NCBI RefSeq assembly: GCF_024198215.1
Contig: NZ_JAKCFA010000009.1
Coordinates: 248,001 to 312,000 of the forward strand
Direction: 5' to 3'
Length of the DNA stretch: 64,000 nucleotides
Source: Myxococcus qinghaiensis
GTDB lineage: Bacteria > Myxococcota > Myxococcia > Myxococcales > Myxococcaceae
Within the stretch, counting starts at the first letter, position 1. Each line of letters opens with the position of its first letter. Shown in pieces: positions 8,248 through 17,136 of this stretch. The position numbers were made by a program, and so were the translations under genes. The notes under the pieces are model-generated. The model was not told the DNA's origin and did not search any database. It saw only the letters and a program-made list of their open reading frames with translations.

Positions 8248-8970
8248 TCAGGCTGCGGTGCGTGGCTCCGTCACATCCACCGCTCGCACTCCCGTGTCCC
8301 CCTCCGTGGTCAAGACCGCGACGGCTCTCTCGCTGGCCAGGATGATGGCGGGATTCGAAGGGAGTCTGCACAGGTCGATGGTCGGCAACGCATCCGTATC
8401 CAACCACCATTCATCGGGCCACAGGTCCTCCACGCTCCCGCACGTGGCGCAGCTCGGCCCCCGCCGCGACGCGCAGTCCGACGCGAGCTTCCCCTGCGGC
8501 AGCAACTGGAGTTCGTAGAGGCCTTCAGGGTCCTTGAGTCCCTTGAGGTCGACTCGAACGGGAACAGCCCCACTGAGCCTCGCTTGCTCCATCGCCTGAA
8601 GCACGGGACGAGCCACGAGGAGCGTCCACGGGTCTTGCATCACCACGGGAGGGAACACTCCTCGTGCACGCCCCCGGAGCGGGCCGAAACAGGAGCCCGG
8701 CTCCAATCTGGCACCCACGGGAAGGAGTGGCAGGACACCTTCACGGAGGCGGAGGTACTCCTCCCACGGCACGGGCCTCGCCTCGCGATACTCCCGCTCG
8801 TTCTGGAGTTCCGAGAGGCTCACGTTCGGGTAGTTCAGCGCCACGCCTCCCAGCTCCGCACGACAGGTCGGACACTGGGCCCCAGGCAGCCCCCACCGGT
8901 AACTCGCCTCGTAGCTCCCGCTCCAACGTGTCCCCTGAGAGAGAGAGGAGCGCAGCCAGAAGAACTTCAT
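8248..8970 (-). CDS. sitI6: SitI6-family double-CXXCG immunity protein
   Basis: A 240-residue protein of the myxobacterial double-CXXCG paralogous family, whose members are annotated as SitI6 immunity proteins against SitA6 lipoprotein toxins. The two motifs are visible as CPTCRAE near residue 33 and CATCGS about residue 175, followed by WWLDTDALP. They probably form a split zinc-binding site. No signal peptide or membrane segment is seen, as expected for a cytoplasmic antidote. It follows sitA6 with an ATGA overlap (8967-8970), so toxin and antidote are co-translated. It is convergent with cobQ, the stops lying 13 nt apart. Family membership is confident; the immunity role comes from family knowledge and pairing. 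Confidence 0.88.
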   Translation of the reverse strand: MKFFWLRSSLSQGTRWSGSYEASYRWGLPGAQCPTCRAELGGVALNYPNVSLSELQNEREYREARPVPWEEYLRLREGVLPLLPVGARLEPGSCFGPLRGRARGVFPPVVMQDPWTLLVARPVLQAMEQARLSGAVPVRVDLKGLKDPEGLYELQLLPQGKLASDCASRRGPSCATCGSVEDLWPDEWWLDTDALPTIDLCRLPSNPAIILASERAVAVLTTEGDTGVRAVDVTEPRTAA

Positions 8971-9680
8971 CTCACCTCCGCTGGCGTCGAGAGAATCACC
9001 GAGAGTTGCTGCCAGTAGCTCATGGGCATGCCCACCAACCCGTACCGTACAATCATGCCGCTCGCCTGCGCGAAAAGCTCATCTCGCCGTGGTGGCCTCG
9101 ACCCCTGGCGACGCTCGATGTAGGCGCGCCATTCCTGGTTCCACGGTCCACCCCCTGGCCCCTCGTGGATTTTCCGATGGTGCGCGACATCAATCGCCAG
9201 CGCGTACTCATGGATGTTGATGCCTCGTGCATCGAAGTACCGCTCGAACGCGCGGGGGAAGATGTGGTGCTTCTCCTTTGGCCGCGAGGCCCATTCGGAG
9301 TACGCCTTCCGCAGACGCGTCTGGCTCGGCAGCTCTTCTTTCCGATGCCATTCGATGACGAGGGCGGGGCCTCGACCAGGGAGGGGTTGAGCGGCTCCGT
9401 ACAACCGTTGCGGTGCTGTCCCAGGCCGCGCTGGGAGGCTCCCTCTCAGGGCCACCGGCGGCGACGCGAGGTCTTCACAACGGAAGAGCCCGCAGGTGTC
9501 GCCCGCGCATGCGGGGGCGATGCAGCCAGCCTCGCTTTCGCTTTCCTCTGCGCAGGCCTCGGCGGAAGCATCCTGGCTGGCCTCCGTCAGCAGCCCGCCG
9601 ACATCCTCAACCCCTGGCGCGGTCGACGCACATGCAAGCAGCAACACGCAGACACAAAGCGCCCAGGCCGAAGCTCTCAT
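8967..9680 (-). CDS. sitA6: SitA6-family polymorphic toxin lipoprotein
   Basis: A 237-residue predicted lipoprotein: signal peptide with Cys at the end of LCVCVLLLAC, then a low-complexity Ala/Glu/Cys linker, then a C-terminal domain with KHHIFPRAFERYF, INIHEYALAID, HHRKIH and WNQEWRAYI. This His-rich pattern is the DUF2380/SitA6 toxin domain and resembles HNH/AHH-type nucleases. SitA proteins are known in Myxococcus xanthus as toxins passed between sibling cells by outer-membrane exchange, and the cognate SitI protects kin. ATG 9680 has GAGG upstream; a GTG six bases earlier is possible. Only 40 bp separate the start from the cobQ-tail repeat, so the promoter probably lies in or beyond that repeat. 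Nuclease activity is inferred. Confidence 0.87.
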   Translation of the reverse strand: MRASAWALCVCVLLLACASTAPGVEDVGGLLTEASQDASAEACAEESESEAGCIAPACAGDTCGLFRCEDLASPPVALRGSLPARPGTAPQRLYGAAQPLPGRGPALVIEWHRKEELPSQTRLRKAYSEWASRPKEKHHIFPRAFERYFDARGINIHEYALAIDVAHHRKIHEGPGGGPWNQEWRAYIERRQGSRPPRRDELFAQASGMIVRYGLVGMPMSYWQQLSVILSTPAEVR

Positions 9681-9720
9681 GTGCACCTCATCGATGCGTC
9701 AGGGTTCTACAAATCCCACC

Positions 9721-9804
9721 CAACCATGACACCCATCGCGAGGAAAGTTATAATGGCCTGGCATCCGCCCTGGCCGAGCACATGACAACGTTTGCCTGAC
9801 TCCA
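9721..9804 (+). repeat. cobQ-tail repeat, distal copy (gene remnant)
   Basis: A duplicate of the cobQ 3' end that keeps the cobQ reading frame to the stop (25 codons, NHDTHREESYNGLASALAEH and on, TGA 9797-9799) but has no start. There are seven substitutions against 8157-8240, four of which alter or nearly alter codons. It probably also carries the upstream control region of sitA6. Confidence 0.9.
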
Positions 9805-9866
9805 CATCCCGCCGAGGGGGGCGCTTGGGGATTCCCGACTGAAGCGCAGGTAGGAGGAGGCTCGAC

Positions 9867-11132
9867 ATGAAGCTCGATGGATTCGTTCGCGTGCTGCCAC
9901 GAGTGGTGCTGCTGCTTGCCATGGCCTGTCAGCACGACGCCCACGCGCAGGAACAGGCCTCAATCAGTACCGCGGACAGCAACCTCGCCGCCCAGGTGCT
10001 CACACCCGTGGGCACCACGTACCCCTATACCCAGCAGTTGCAGTGGTTGGACTCCACCCGCTTCATCGTCGGGCGCCTGGATGGCTCCATGACGTTCTTC
10101 CGTCCTCCTGGCCCCACCGAGTGGGGACCCATGCTCACCGATGTCCTGCGCACCCCCGCCAACCGGGGCGTGGAGATGATGGCCGTCCGGGACGAGCGGA
10201 CCTTCGTCACCTCCAACGACAACACCACCATCACCCTCTGGCGCGAGCGGGATGCCGCGCTGCAAGAGGATGCGGAGCCCGCACACCTGGACAGGCTCCC
10301 TCGCGCGTTCCGCTTCGAGAACTTCGCGTACGACGCGGATGTGGGCACCGCGAACAGCGGCGTCTTCGTCGCGCACGCGAACCGCGAGTATCTGGTGACG
10401 GGCCATGAGAACGGCTTCGTCCTCATCTGGAATGTCTCGCGCAACGGCCGCCAGCTCGCGGTGCTGAAGAAGCTCAACGTCCGCTCCCCCAACCCCATCC
10501 CCAGCCCCTTCCAGCTCTGGAACGTGCGCGACATCGTCGCGTGGCGCGATGGCATCGTCATCACCGGCGCGGAGGACGGCGACCTGGTGATGCTCCAGCT
10601 CCCCCAGGGCAACATGCTCGCCCGCAAGCGCTACAACCCGAGCGCCCAGCGTGGCATCAACGGCCTGGCCATCCTCGATGACCACCTGGTCGCCGTGGCC
10701 TGCTCCGTGGGCCCCTCGGACAAGAACACCTGGCTCTTCCGCTTGCGCCCCGCGGAGTTCCAGTCCCAGGGCTCCGTGGACCTGAAGCAGAACCTGTCCC
10801 TGCCCCAGTCCTTCGCGTTCCGCGCCGCCATGGCCCGCGTCGGCGGTCAGCCGTACGTCTTCGCCACCACACAAGAGGGCCTGCTGTGGACCGTCCTCGT
10901 CACTCCCGCCGGACAGCTCCAGGTCCAGGCCTCCAGCTCCGTGGACTTCCCCATCGGCGAGGCCATTGACTACAACCCGACCACGTCCCAACTCGCGGCC
11001 GTGGGTGTGCTCGTCAACCTCTTCAACGTCGCCGCGCCCACCCCCGCCGCTCCCGCGCCTCGCAAGCAGGCCCCCACGGTGGCCCCGCCCCAGGCACCTT
11101 CCCTGAGGCCCGAGCCCGCTCCGGCGAACTGA
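9867..11132 (+). CDS. Secreted beta-propeller-like protein of unknown function
   Basis: A 421-residue exported protein. A signal peptide spans the first 28 residues (RVVLLLAMACQHDAHA, probable cleavage before QEQ). The rest is built from repeated short strands of WD40/propeller character, such as TLWRERD, VTGHENGFVLIWNVS and ITGAEDGDLVMLQL, ending in a Pro/Ala-rich tail. No catalytic motif is recognised. Start ATG 9867 has AGGAGG about 9 nt upstream. It is the first gene of an operon with the carbamoyltransferase (8-nt gap), a TonB-dependent receptor and a lipoprotein, which suggests an envelope role linked to that system. The exact family is not known to me. Confidence 0.75.
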   Translation: MKLDGFVRVLPRVVLLLAMACQHDAHAQEQASISTADSNLAAQVLTPVGTTYPYTQQLQWLDSTRFIVGRLDGSMTFFRPPGPTEWGPMLTDVLRTPANRGVEMMAVRDERTFVTSNDNTTITLWRERDAALQEDAEPAHLDRLPRAFRFENFAYDADVGTANSGVFVAHANREYLVTGHENGFVLIWNVSRNGRQLAVLKKLNVRSPNPIPSPFQLWNVRDIVAWRDGIVITGAEDGDLVMLQLPQGNMLARKRYNPSAQRGINGLAILDDHLVAVACSVGPSDKNTWLFRLRPAEFQSQGSVDLKQNLSLPQSFAFRAAMARVGGQPYVFATTQEGLLWTVLVTPAGQLQVQASSSVDFPIGEAIDYNPTTSQLAAVGVLVNLFNVAAPTPAAPAPRKQAPTVAPPQAPSLRPEPAPAN

Positions 11133-11140
11133 GGTCCCCC

Positions 11141-13261
11141 ATGTCGCGCCACAGCGCTCCGTGGGTGCTGGGCATCGGCGCGTCGAACCACAACGGCGCC
11201 GCGTGTCTCTTGCGCGGCGACGAAGTGGTCGTGGCCATCCAGGAAGAGCGCCTGCTGCGACGCAAGCGGGCGTGGCTTCCTGGCGGGCTCGCGTCGCTGT
11301 CGGTGCGCTACTGCCTTGAGCATGCGGGCATCCGACCCGAGGACTTGAGCCTCGTCGCGTGCTGCTCGCTGATGGGGCCTCGTGGGCCCATGTTCGACGT
11401 GCGGGCCAACCCTGACCTCGCCCTCCACAAGACAGGGGTGCCGACCCTCACCCTCTCCCATCATCTGGGGCACGCCGTTGGCGCCTTCGCCACGTCCGGC
11501 TTCGACGAGGCCCTGGTGCTCGTCGCCGACGGCTTCGGCTCCAACGTCAACGACTTGTCCCTAGAGGAGCTGGCGGCGGTCGTCTCCGAACGACGAGGAG
11601 AAGAGACGCTCTCCGTCTACCGCGCCTCACGCGACGGCTTCGTCCCACTGGAGAAACACCTGGGGACGTTCCTGGAGGTCACCGCCTCCGCGGAGCTGGA
11701 GCGCTTCCAGGGGATGCCACGCTTCGGCAGCCTGGGCGGCCTGTACTCCGCCGTCGGGCGACAGCTCTTCTCGGATGTGCTCGAAGGGCCGGGCAAGGTC
11801 ATGGGCCTTGCGCCCTACGGCGTGGCCGATATCCCCATCACCGACTTCTTCGACATCGTCGACGGGCGGTTCGTCTTCTCCGACGCCGCGCCTCGGCGGT
11901 TCCCTCACAACGAGCGCTGGCCCGCGCGACAGGAGGAGTACCGGAACCTCGCGGCCTCCGCGCAGGCGGCGCTGGAGGCGGGGCTGCTGCACGTCGTCCG
12001 ACGCCTGCGTGCGAGCACGTCCTGCGACACGCTCTGCTACGCGGGCGGCGTCGCGCTCAACAGCGTGGCGAACGAACGCCTCTTCACCGAAGCGGGCTTC
12101 CGAGACGTCTACGTCATGCCCGCCGCCGAGGACAGCGGCACCGCCCTGGGAGCGGCGTACCACGGGCTCTGGCACCTGACAGGGCATCGGACAGGTCGAC
12201 GGCTCCAGCAGGACAGCGTGGGCAGGACGTATCCCTCCACCTGGGTGGAGCGCGCCATCCAGGCGACGCCCGCCGTCGTGTCCCGCCGCCTGCCCTCGGT
12301 GGTGCCCGCCGTCGCGGACCTGCTGATGGAGGGCAAGATGCTCGGATGGTTCCAGGGAGGCTCCGAGCTGGGCCCGCGCGCGCTCGGACAGCGGAGCATC
12401 CTCTGCGACCCGCGTCCCGGTGACATGAAGGACGTCCTCAACAGCCGGGTGAAGTTTCGCGAGGCCTTCCGCCCCTTCGCGCCCGCCATCCTCGCGGAGC
12501 ACGCACGCGAGTGGTTCGACCTGGACGCCACGGAGTCCGACGACAGTCCGTTCATGCTTCGCGTGTGGCGCTTTCGCGAGGAGCAGCGTCATCGCGTCCC
12601 CGCCGTCGCCCACGTCAACGGCACCGGCCGCGTCCAGACGGTCCGCGCGGAGCACGTCCCGCTGCTGCACGCGCTGCTCACGGCGTTCCATGCGCGCACC
12701 GGGGTGCCCGTCCTGCTCAACACCTCCTTCAACGTCGCGGGAGAGCCCATCGTCGAGACTCCCGAAGACGCCCTGTGGTGCCTGCTGTCCACGGGGCTCG
12801 ACGGCTGCGTGCTGGGCGAGCACCTGGTCATGAAGCAGGCAGCCTACAATTCACTGCTGGACCTGGAGCTGCTCGTGCTCGGAGAGCGACTTCCTCCCGA
12901 GCCCGGCGGTTTCGCGGGTGAAAACGACCTGGGGCACCTGTTGAAGGAGCCGCTCGGGTTCGCCCTGGACGCGGAAGGTCGCGCCCTGGAGGATGCGCGC
13001 CAGATGACCGGCGGGTGGAGACATTGTGGTGCGTTCCGCGTGCGGACACCGTGGGGCACGGTGCTCCAGCTCGTCTCCCCTTCCCTCGCGGAGCTGGTGG
13101 AGACCATCGAACCCCGCATGACGGGCTGGCGACTGCTGGAGCGCGCCGCTCGGCGAGACGCCACGCTGGATGAAGGACGGCTGCTGCGGAGGCTCGGCTC
13201 GCTGCGCCGGGCTTCCATTCTCGGCTTCGGTCCGGGACTCGCTCCCGGTGCGGGAGCGTGA
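11141..13261 (+). CDS. NodU/CmcH-family O-carbamoyltransferase
   Basis: A 706-residue cytoplasmic enzyme. The N-terminal Kae1-like domain starts with LGIGASNHNGAACLL and IQEERLLRRKR, and contains LSHHLGHA, GGVALNSVANERL and AEDSGTALGAAYH. The YrdC-like C-terminal half has WFQGGSELGPRALGQRSIL and VLLNTSFN. Such enzymes use carbamoyl phosphate and ATP to carbamoylate hydroxyls of secreted metabolites. About 130 extra C-terminal residues lie beyond the usual family end (roughly 575) and are unassigned. The stop overlaps the next gene's GTG start. Finding it between a secreted propeller and a TonB receptor, not in an antibiotic or nodulation cluster, is unusual. Substrate unknown. Confidence 0.92.
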   Translation: MSRHSAPWVLGIGASNHNGAACLLRGDEVVVAIQEERLLRRKRAWLPGGLASLSVRYCLEHAGIRPEDLSLVACCSLMGPRGPMFDVRANPDLALHKTGVPTLTLSHHLGHAVGAFATSGFDEALVLVADGFGSNVNDLSLEELAAVVSERRGEETLSVYRASRDGFVPLEKHLGTFLEVTASAELERFQGMPRFGSLGGLYSAVGRQLFSDVLEGPGKVMGLAPYGVADIPITDFFDIVDGRFVFSDAAPRRFPHNERWPARQEEYRNLAASAQAALEAGLLHVVRRLRASTSCDTLCYAGGVALNSVANERLFTEAGFRDVYVMPAAEDSGTALGAAYHGLWHLTGHRTGRRLQQDSVGRTYPSTWVERAIQATPAVVSRRLPSVVPAVADLLMEGKMLGWFQGGSELGPRALGQRSILCDPRPGDMKDVLNSRVKFREAFRPFAPAILAEHAREWFDLDATESDDSPFMLRVWRFREEQRHRVPAVAHVNGTGRVQTVRAEHVPLLHALLTAFHARTGVPVLLNTSFNVAGEPIVETPEDALWCLLSTGLDGCVLGEHLVMKQAAYNSLLDLELLVLGERLPPEPGGFAGENDLGHLLKEPLGFALDAEGRALEDARQMTGGWRHCGAFRVRTPWGTVLQLVSPSLAELVETIEPRMTGWRLLERAARRDATLDEGRLLRRLGSLRRASILGFGPGLAPGAGA

Positions 13262-15231
13262 GGACGGCGCTCGCGAGGTGGTGCCTGGGACTGTCGTTGC
13301 TGGCAGGCACCTCCGCGCGGGCCCAGTCCTCCGAGGACGCGGGCACGCCTCCACTGTCCGAGGTCATCGACGTGGTGGGCAAGGTGCCCGACCCCGAGCC
13401 GATGGACCGCGCCTCTCAACGAGACCCCAGCAGCGTCGTCACCGTCATCTCCGTGGAGGAGCGCGGCGGCACGGCCCGCGACACCGCCGAGGTGCTCGCC
13501 ACGTCCCCCGGTGTCGCCATCCAGGAGTCAGGCGGGTATGGCCAGAGCAAGAGCCTGGTCGTCCGCGGTGCCTCGTCGAACGGGACGCTGGTGCTGCTCG
13601 ACGGCATCCCCCTCAACGGCGCGGGCGGCAGCGCGGACCTGTCGCGCATCCCCCTGGCGCTCGCTCGCGAGTTCGAGGTGCTGCGAGGCAGCGCGGGCGC
13701 GCGCTATGGCAGCGGGGGCCTGGGCGGCGTGGTGAACATCGTCACCCGAAGCCCTGGCGACACGCTGAGCCTGTCCGGTGAGGTGAGCTACGGAAGCTGG
13801 GATACGGCCACGGGCTGGCTCGCCGCCACCGGCCCGCTGCTGGACAGTGAGCTGCTCCTGCTCGTGCATGGCGGCACCTCCTCCGGCGGCTTCTCCTATC
13901 CCTTCGACCCCACGCCCACGCTGCCCGGAGACGCGCCCGAGACGCGGCGACGTGACAACAACGATGCACGCGGCGCGGGGGCGCTGCTGCGCGTGAGGCA
14001 TCGCCTGGCGCCGGGCGTGGTGGTGGATGCGATGGGCGAGGGCTCGCTGGAAGGACGCGGACTCGCGGGCACGGTGCAGAACCCCGTCGCGGACGCGCGT
14101 CAGTCCAGCCGCCGGGGCGTGCTGAGCCTGCGCGTGCTGGGCTCGCTCGCGAACCGGGTCGACGTGTCGGCGCGCGCGCACTTCCGACAGGAGCGCCTGG
14201 AGCTGACAGGTGGCCCCGTGTCGCAGCAGGGCGTGCAGGTGCTGCGCGCGGGTGGCGGCGAGTTCGAGGGACGGCTGCCCCTGGGGGACTCGCACGTCGT
14301 GTCGGCGCTGGCGAGCGTGGGCGGAGAGGGCCTGTCCACGAACGGTGTCGCATCACCGACGGAAGAGCGGACCTCCTGGCTGCGCGCCAGCGTCATGGCG
14401 ATGGACGACGTCGCGCTCTTCTCGGGACGTTTGCATGTGACACCCTCGCTGCGGCTGGAGCGCGTGGGCCCCTACACACTGTGGTCTCCCAAGCTGGGGG
14501 CCCGGGTGTCACTGCCCGCGAGCCTGGAGCTGCGCGCCAACGTGGGACAGGCCCACCGCGCGCCTTCGCTGTTGGAGCTGTACGTGCGCCAGGGCACGCT
14601 GCTGCCCAACGCGGACCTGCGCGCCGAGCGGGCCGTGTCCGCGGACGTGGCGCTGGCCCACCACACCAAGCACTCGCTCGTGTCCGTGGGCGCCTTCCAC
14701 AGCCTCTACGAAGACCTCATCGCCTACGAGGCGTATCCCCCGTTCGCCGCCAAGCCCTTCAACTTCGCCTCGGCGCGCGTCTCGGGACTGGAAATGGACG
14801 CGGAGGCGCGGCCCACGTCCTTCCTGTCGGGCTCGCTGGCGTACACGCTGCTCGTCTCGCGCAACCTCCGGGACGACCCGCGCTACTACCTGAAGGAGAT
14901 TCCGCTGCGCCCCCGCCACACCGTGTCGGCGCGCGTGGCCGCCGGGCCCTCGTGGCTGACGGGACGCGTGGAGCTGCGGGCCCAGTCCTCGCAACTTCGC
15001 AACCGCACCGGGGAGCTGATGCTGCCGGCCCGGGCGCTGCTGCACGCGGGCGTGTCCAGTATTTTGGGACGCCGGCCCGCGCTGACACTCTCTCTCGACG
15101 TCAAGAATGTCTTCGACACCTTCGTCGAGGACTTCGACGGCTATCCCCTGCCGGGCCGCGCCGTGCTCGCCTCCGTGGCGATGTCGCTCGACGTTTCCCC
15201 CTCCTCTCATCGAAAGGCGGACACCCCATGA
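13258..15231 (+). CDS. TonB-dependent outer-membrane receptor
   Basis: A 657-residue gated porin. A signal peptide ends near ARAQ (residue 22). The segment EVIDVVGKVP may serve as TonB box. The plug domain runs to about residue 170 with SVVTVIS, DTAEVLATSPGVAIQESGGYGQ, LVVRGASS, LLDGIPLN and YGSGGLGGVVNIVTR, followed by a 22-strand-type barrel that ends in an aromatic-poor strand. Start GTG 13258 overlaps the carbamoyltransferase stop (GTGA), and the stop overlaps the downstream lipoprotein start (ATGA), so all three are coupled. The cargo is unknown; the size and plug resemble BtuB-type receptors, and a cobalamin cluster lies 1.6 kb upstream, but that link is speculative. Confidence 0.92.
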   Translation: MRTALARWCLGLSLLAGTSARAQSSEDAGTPPLSEVIDVVGKVPDPEPMDRASQRDPSSVVTVISVEERGGTARDTAEVLATSPGVAIQESGGYGQSKSLVVRGASSNGTLVLLDGIPLNGAGGSADLSRIPLALAREFEVLRGSAGARYGSGGLGGVVNIVTRSPGDTLSLSGEVSYGSWDTATGWLAATGPLLDSELLLLVHGGTSSGGFSYPFDPTPTLPGDAPETRRRDNNDARGAGALLRVRHRLAPGVVVDAMGEGSLEGRGLAGTVQNPVADARQSSRRGVLSLRVLGSLANRVDVSARAHFRQERLELTGGPVSQQGVQVLRAGGGEFEGRLPLGDSHVVSALASVGGEGLSTNGVASPTEERTSWLRASVMAMDDVALFSGRLHVTPSLRLERVGPYTLWSPKLGARVSLPASLELRANVGQAHRAPSLLELYVRQGTLLPNADLRAERAVSADVALAHHTKHSLVSVGAFHSLYEDLIAYEAYPPFAAKPFNFASARVSGLEMDAEARPTSFLSGSLAYTLLVSRNLRDDPRYYLKEIPLRPRHTVSARVAAGPSWLTGRVELRAQSSQLRNRTGELMLPARALLHAGVSSILGRRPALTLSLDVKNVFDTFVEDFDGYPLPGRAVLASVAMSLDVSPSSHRKADTP

Positions 15232-16847
15232 ATGCCGCGCCACTTCCTCCCGGGCGACACGTCGCCGTCCTGGTCTCCCTGCTGTCGTGCCTGCTCCTGA
15301 CGGGCTGCCCCGACGAAGGCGTCGTCTGTAGCGAGGGACTCTCCCGCTGCGGGGACACCTGCGTGGACCTCACCAGCGAGTCCGCGAACTGTGGCGAGTG
15401 TGGCAACACCTGCGGCACCGGACAGCTCTGCGCGCAGAGCGCGTGCCGCTGTCAGCAGGGCGCCACGGCCTGCGGCGGCGCTTGTGTCGATACCCAGTCC
15501 TCGCCCGAGCATTGCGGCGGCTGCGCGGGCGAAGGCGGCAAGGTCTGCCAACCCTTCGAGGTGTGCATGAATGGCGACTGCCAGGGAAGCTGCGCCGGGG
15601 GCATGCTTCAGTGTTCAAACGGGTGCATCAATCCGGCCGTCAGCAACCTCCACTGCGGCGCTTGCGACAACGCCTGTGGCGACGCTCGCAGTTGCCGGGG
15701 CGGCGTGTGCACCTACGACGTGGTGGCCACGTGCTTCAACACCGGGCAGGTGGTGGGCATCCAGTCCGGGTCGGACTTCAAGGGCCCGAACACCCTGGTG
15801 GCCTCGTCTCCGCAGAGCGCGGCGCGGATGATGAATGTGCTGCTGGTGCTCGACTCCACGCGCAAGCTCGTCCAGGCGCGTCTGAGGGACTACGGCGTGC
15901 TGCCCGCGCGCAACGACACGGGCCGCGCTCCCAACCAGGTCCTGGTACTGGACCCGTACCTCTACATCCTCAACTCATCCGACAACACGCTTCAGATGCT
16001 CCGTCGTGAGGGAGACCCCATCCCCCCTGGCCCCCGGGACTCCCACTACCCCGACGGCATCCCCCTCACCGACATCGCGAGCGTGAGCTTCGGCGCCAAC
16101 ACCAATCCCTTCGGCATGACGAGGCTGAACAACGACCTCTGGGTCACCCTCTATGGCAACCTGCTGGGCGACCCGTCCGCCGGAGGCCGCGTGGTGCGTG
16201 TCTCGCTGAACGAGTTCTCCACCCCCGTCATCACGGACACCATCGTGCTGCCCTCGGGGGCCGCGCTGAAGCCCTTCCCCGACAACACGACGCTGTCCAC
16301 GCCCACCGGCATCACCGCACACCACGGCAAGCTGTACGTCGCCCTCAACAACCTGAACCCCGTCACGTACAGCCCTGGCGGGCCGGGCCTGCTGGCGCGC
16401 ATCGACCCCACTAGCCGCGCGGTGGACCTCATCGAGCTGGGCGACGGTTGCCTCAACCCGAGCGCCGTGGCTCCCGTGGGCGAGCAGCTCCTCGTCAGCT
16501 GCGGCGGCAAGGCCACCTACGACTCCGAGTTCAAGCTGCTGTCCGTGGAGCGCTCGGCGCTGGTGCTCCTCGACGCGCAGGACCGCGTGGTGTCCACCGC
16601 GCCCATCCAGTGCTCGCCGGGCATCGGCTCCTGTCCGATTCCCGCAGCCGGCCGCTTCGCCGTGGTGGGCAATCGCTCCTACCTGGGCGACACCAACGGC
16701 GGGCGCATCTTCGTCCACGAAGTCGTGGGCAGCACGCTCGTCGAGCGCCGGGGACTGCTGGACACGTCGGAGCCCGCCATCGCCGCCTGCCCCGCGAGTG
16801 GCTTCTCGCTGGTCAGCGACGTGGTGGCCCTGGACAAACAGTATTGA
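15228..16847 (+). CDS. Cys-rich lipoprotein with propeller-like C-terminus
   Basis: A 539-residue lipoprotein. ATG 15228 overlaps the receptor stop; the signal peptide ends in LLTGC. The first 180 residues after it carry four Cys-rich repeats of the form CxxxCVD/INxxxxxxxNCGxCGNxC common in myxobacterial surface proteins. The remainder has repeated strand motifs (LVLDPYLYILNSSDNTLQML, TGITAHHGKLYVALNN, VGNRSYLGDTNGGRIFV) like a YncE/NHL-type propeller. Position behind a TonB receptor suggests a cell-surface partner that captures or presents the same ligand, as SusD-like or BtuG-like lipoproteins do elsewhere. That role is inference; no homology to them is claimed. Confidence 0.8.
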   Translation: MNAAPLPPGRHVAVLVSLLSCLLLTGCPDEGVVCSEGLSRCGDTCVDLTSESANCGECGNTCGTGQLCAQSACRCQQGATACGGACVDTQSSPEHCGGCAGEGGKVCQPFEVCMNGDCQGSCAGGMLQCSNGCINPAVSNLHCGACDNACGDARSCRGGVCTYDVVATCFNTGQVVGIQSGSDFKGPNTLVASSPQSAARMMNVLLVLDSTRKLVQARLRDYGVLPARNDTGRAPNQVLVLDPYLYILNSSDNTLQMLRREGDPIPPGPRDSHYPDGIPLTDIASVSFGANTNPFGMTRLNNDLWVTLYGNLLGDPSAGGRVVRVSLNEFSTPVITDTIVLPSGAALKPFPDNTTLSTPTGITAHHGKLYVALNNLNPVTYSPGGPGLLARIDPTSRAVDLIELGDGCLNPSAVAPVGEQLLVSCGGKATYDSEFKLLSVERSALVLLDAQDRVVSTAPIQCSPGIGSCPIPAAGRFAVVGNRSYLGDTNGGRIFVHEVVGSTLVERRGLLDTSEPAIAACPASGFSLVSDVVALDKQY

Positions 16848-16848
16848 A

Positions 16849-16887
16849 GCAGGGGCACTTCGCCCCGACGGGGCAATGTGCCCCTGC
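16849..16887 (+). terminator. Nested hairpin ending the carbamoyltransferase/receptor operon
   Basis: A 10-bp perfect outer stem (GCAGGGGCAC 16849-16858, GTGCCCCTGC 16878-16887) encloses an inner stem (GCCCC 16862-16866 / GGGGC 16870-16874). It starts one base after the lipoprotein stop and has no T-run. It is also two tandem GGGGCA-type palindromes (16852-16866, 16870-16884) like those at 22485-22533. Confidence 0.6.
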
Positions 16888-16914
16888 CTCGGCGGGTCAG
16901 CTCGTCCCGCCGAG
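16888..16914 (+). terminator. Second tandem hairpin
   Basis: A 9-bp perfect stem, CTCGGCGGG (16888-16896) with CCCGCCGAG (16906-16914), directly abutting the previous hairpin. Together they could act as a double terminator. The rest of the gap to 17136 shows no gene. Confidence 0.5.
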
Positions 16915-17136
16915 ACGCGGTCCTCCGAGGGAGGTCGCTCCACGCACCCTGCTGGCATGGCGGATGCTCTAGCCCTCCGCGTGACGCACGAAGGTCGCTC
17001 CCACTCCCTCCAAGGACTCCGGCGCGACGCACCCAACCCTTCTCACGGCACACGCGGTACCTTTTGAGTACTTCCTTCCGGTCCATGCGTTATCGACCCC
17101 TCCCAGGTGCATGGACCGGAATAGCCTCGACCCACC

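Larger units (their letters stand above)
8157..9804. mobile_element. SitA6/SitI6 cassette bounded by direct repeats of the cobQ 3' end
   Basis: A unit of about 1.65 kb: cobQ-tail repeat, sitI6 and sitA6 (both minus strand), then the second cobQ-tail repeat. The body between repeats holds nothing but the toxin and immunity genes; there is no integrase, transposase or tRNA. The structure matches islands that regenerate the 3' end of their target gene on insertion, but how this one moved is unknown. Calling it mobile is an inference from the duplication and from the parallel case at 55462-58843. Confidence 0.6.

Noticed and set aside
8241..9720. Integrase or transposase within the first Sit cassette
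   Set aside because: Both strands are accounted for by the two sit genes; no recombinase motif and no terminal inverted repeats are seen. The same search failed at 55686-58616.
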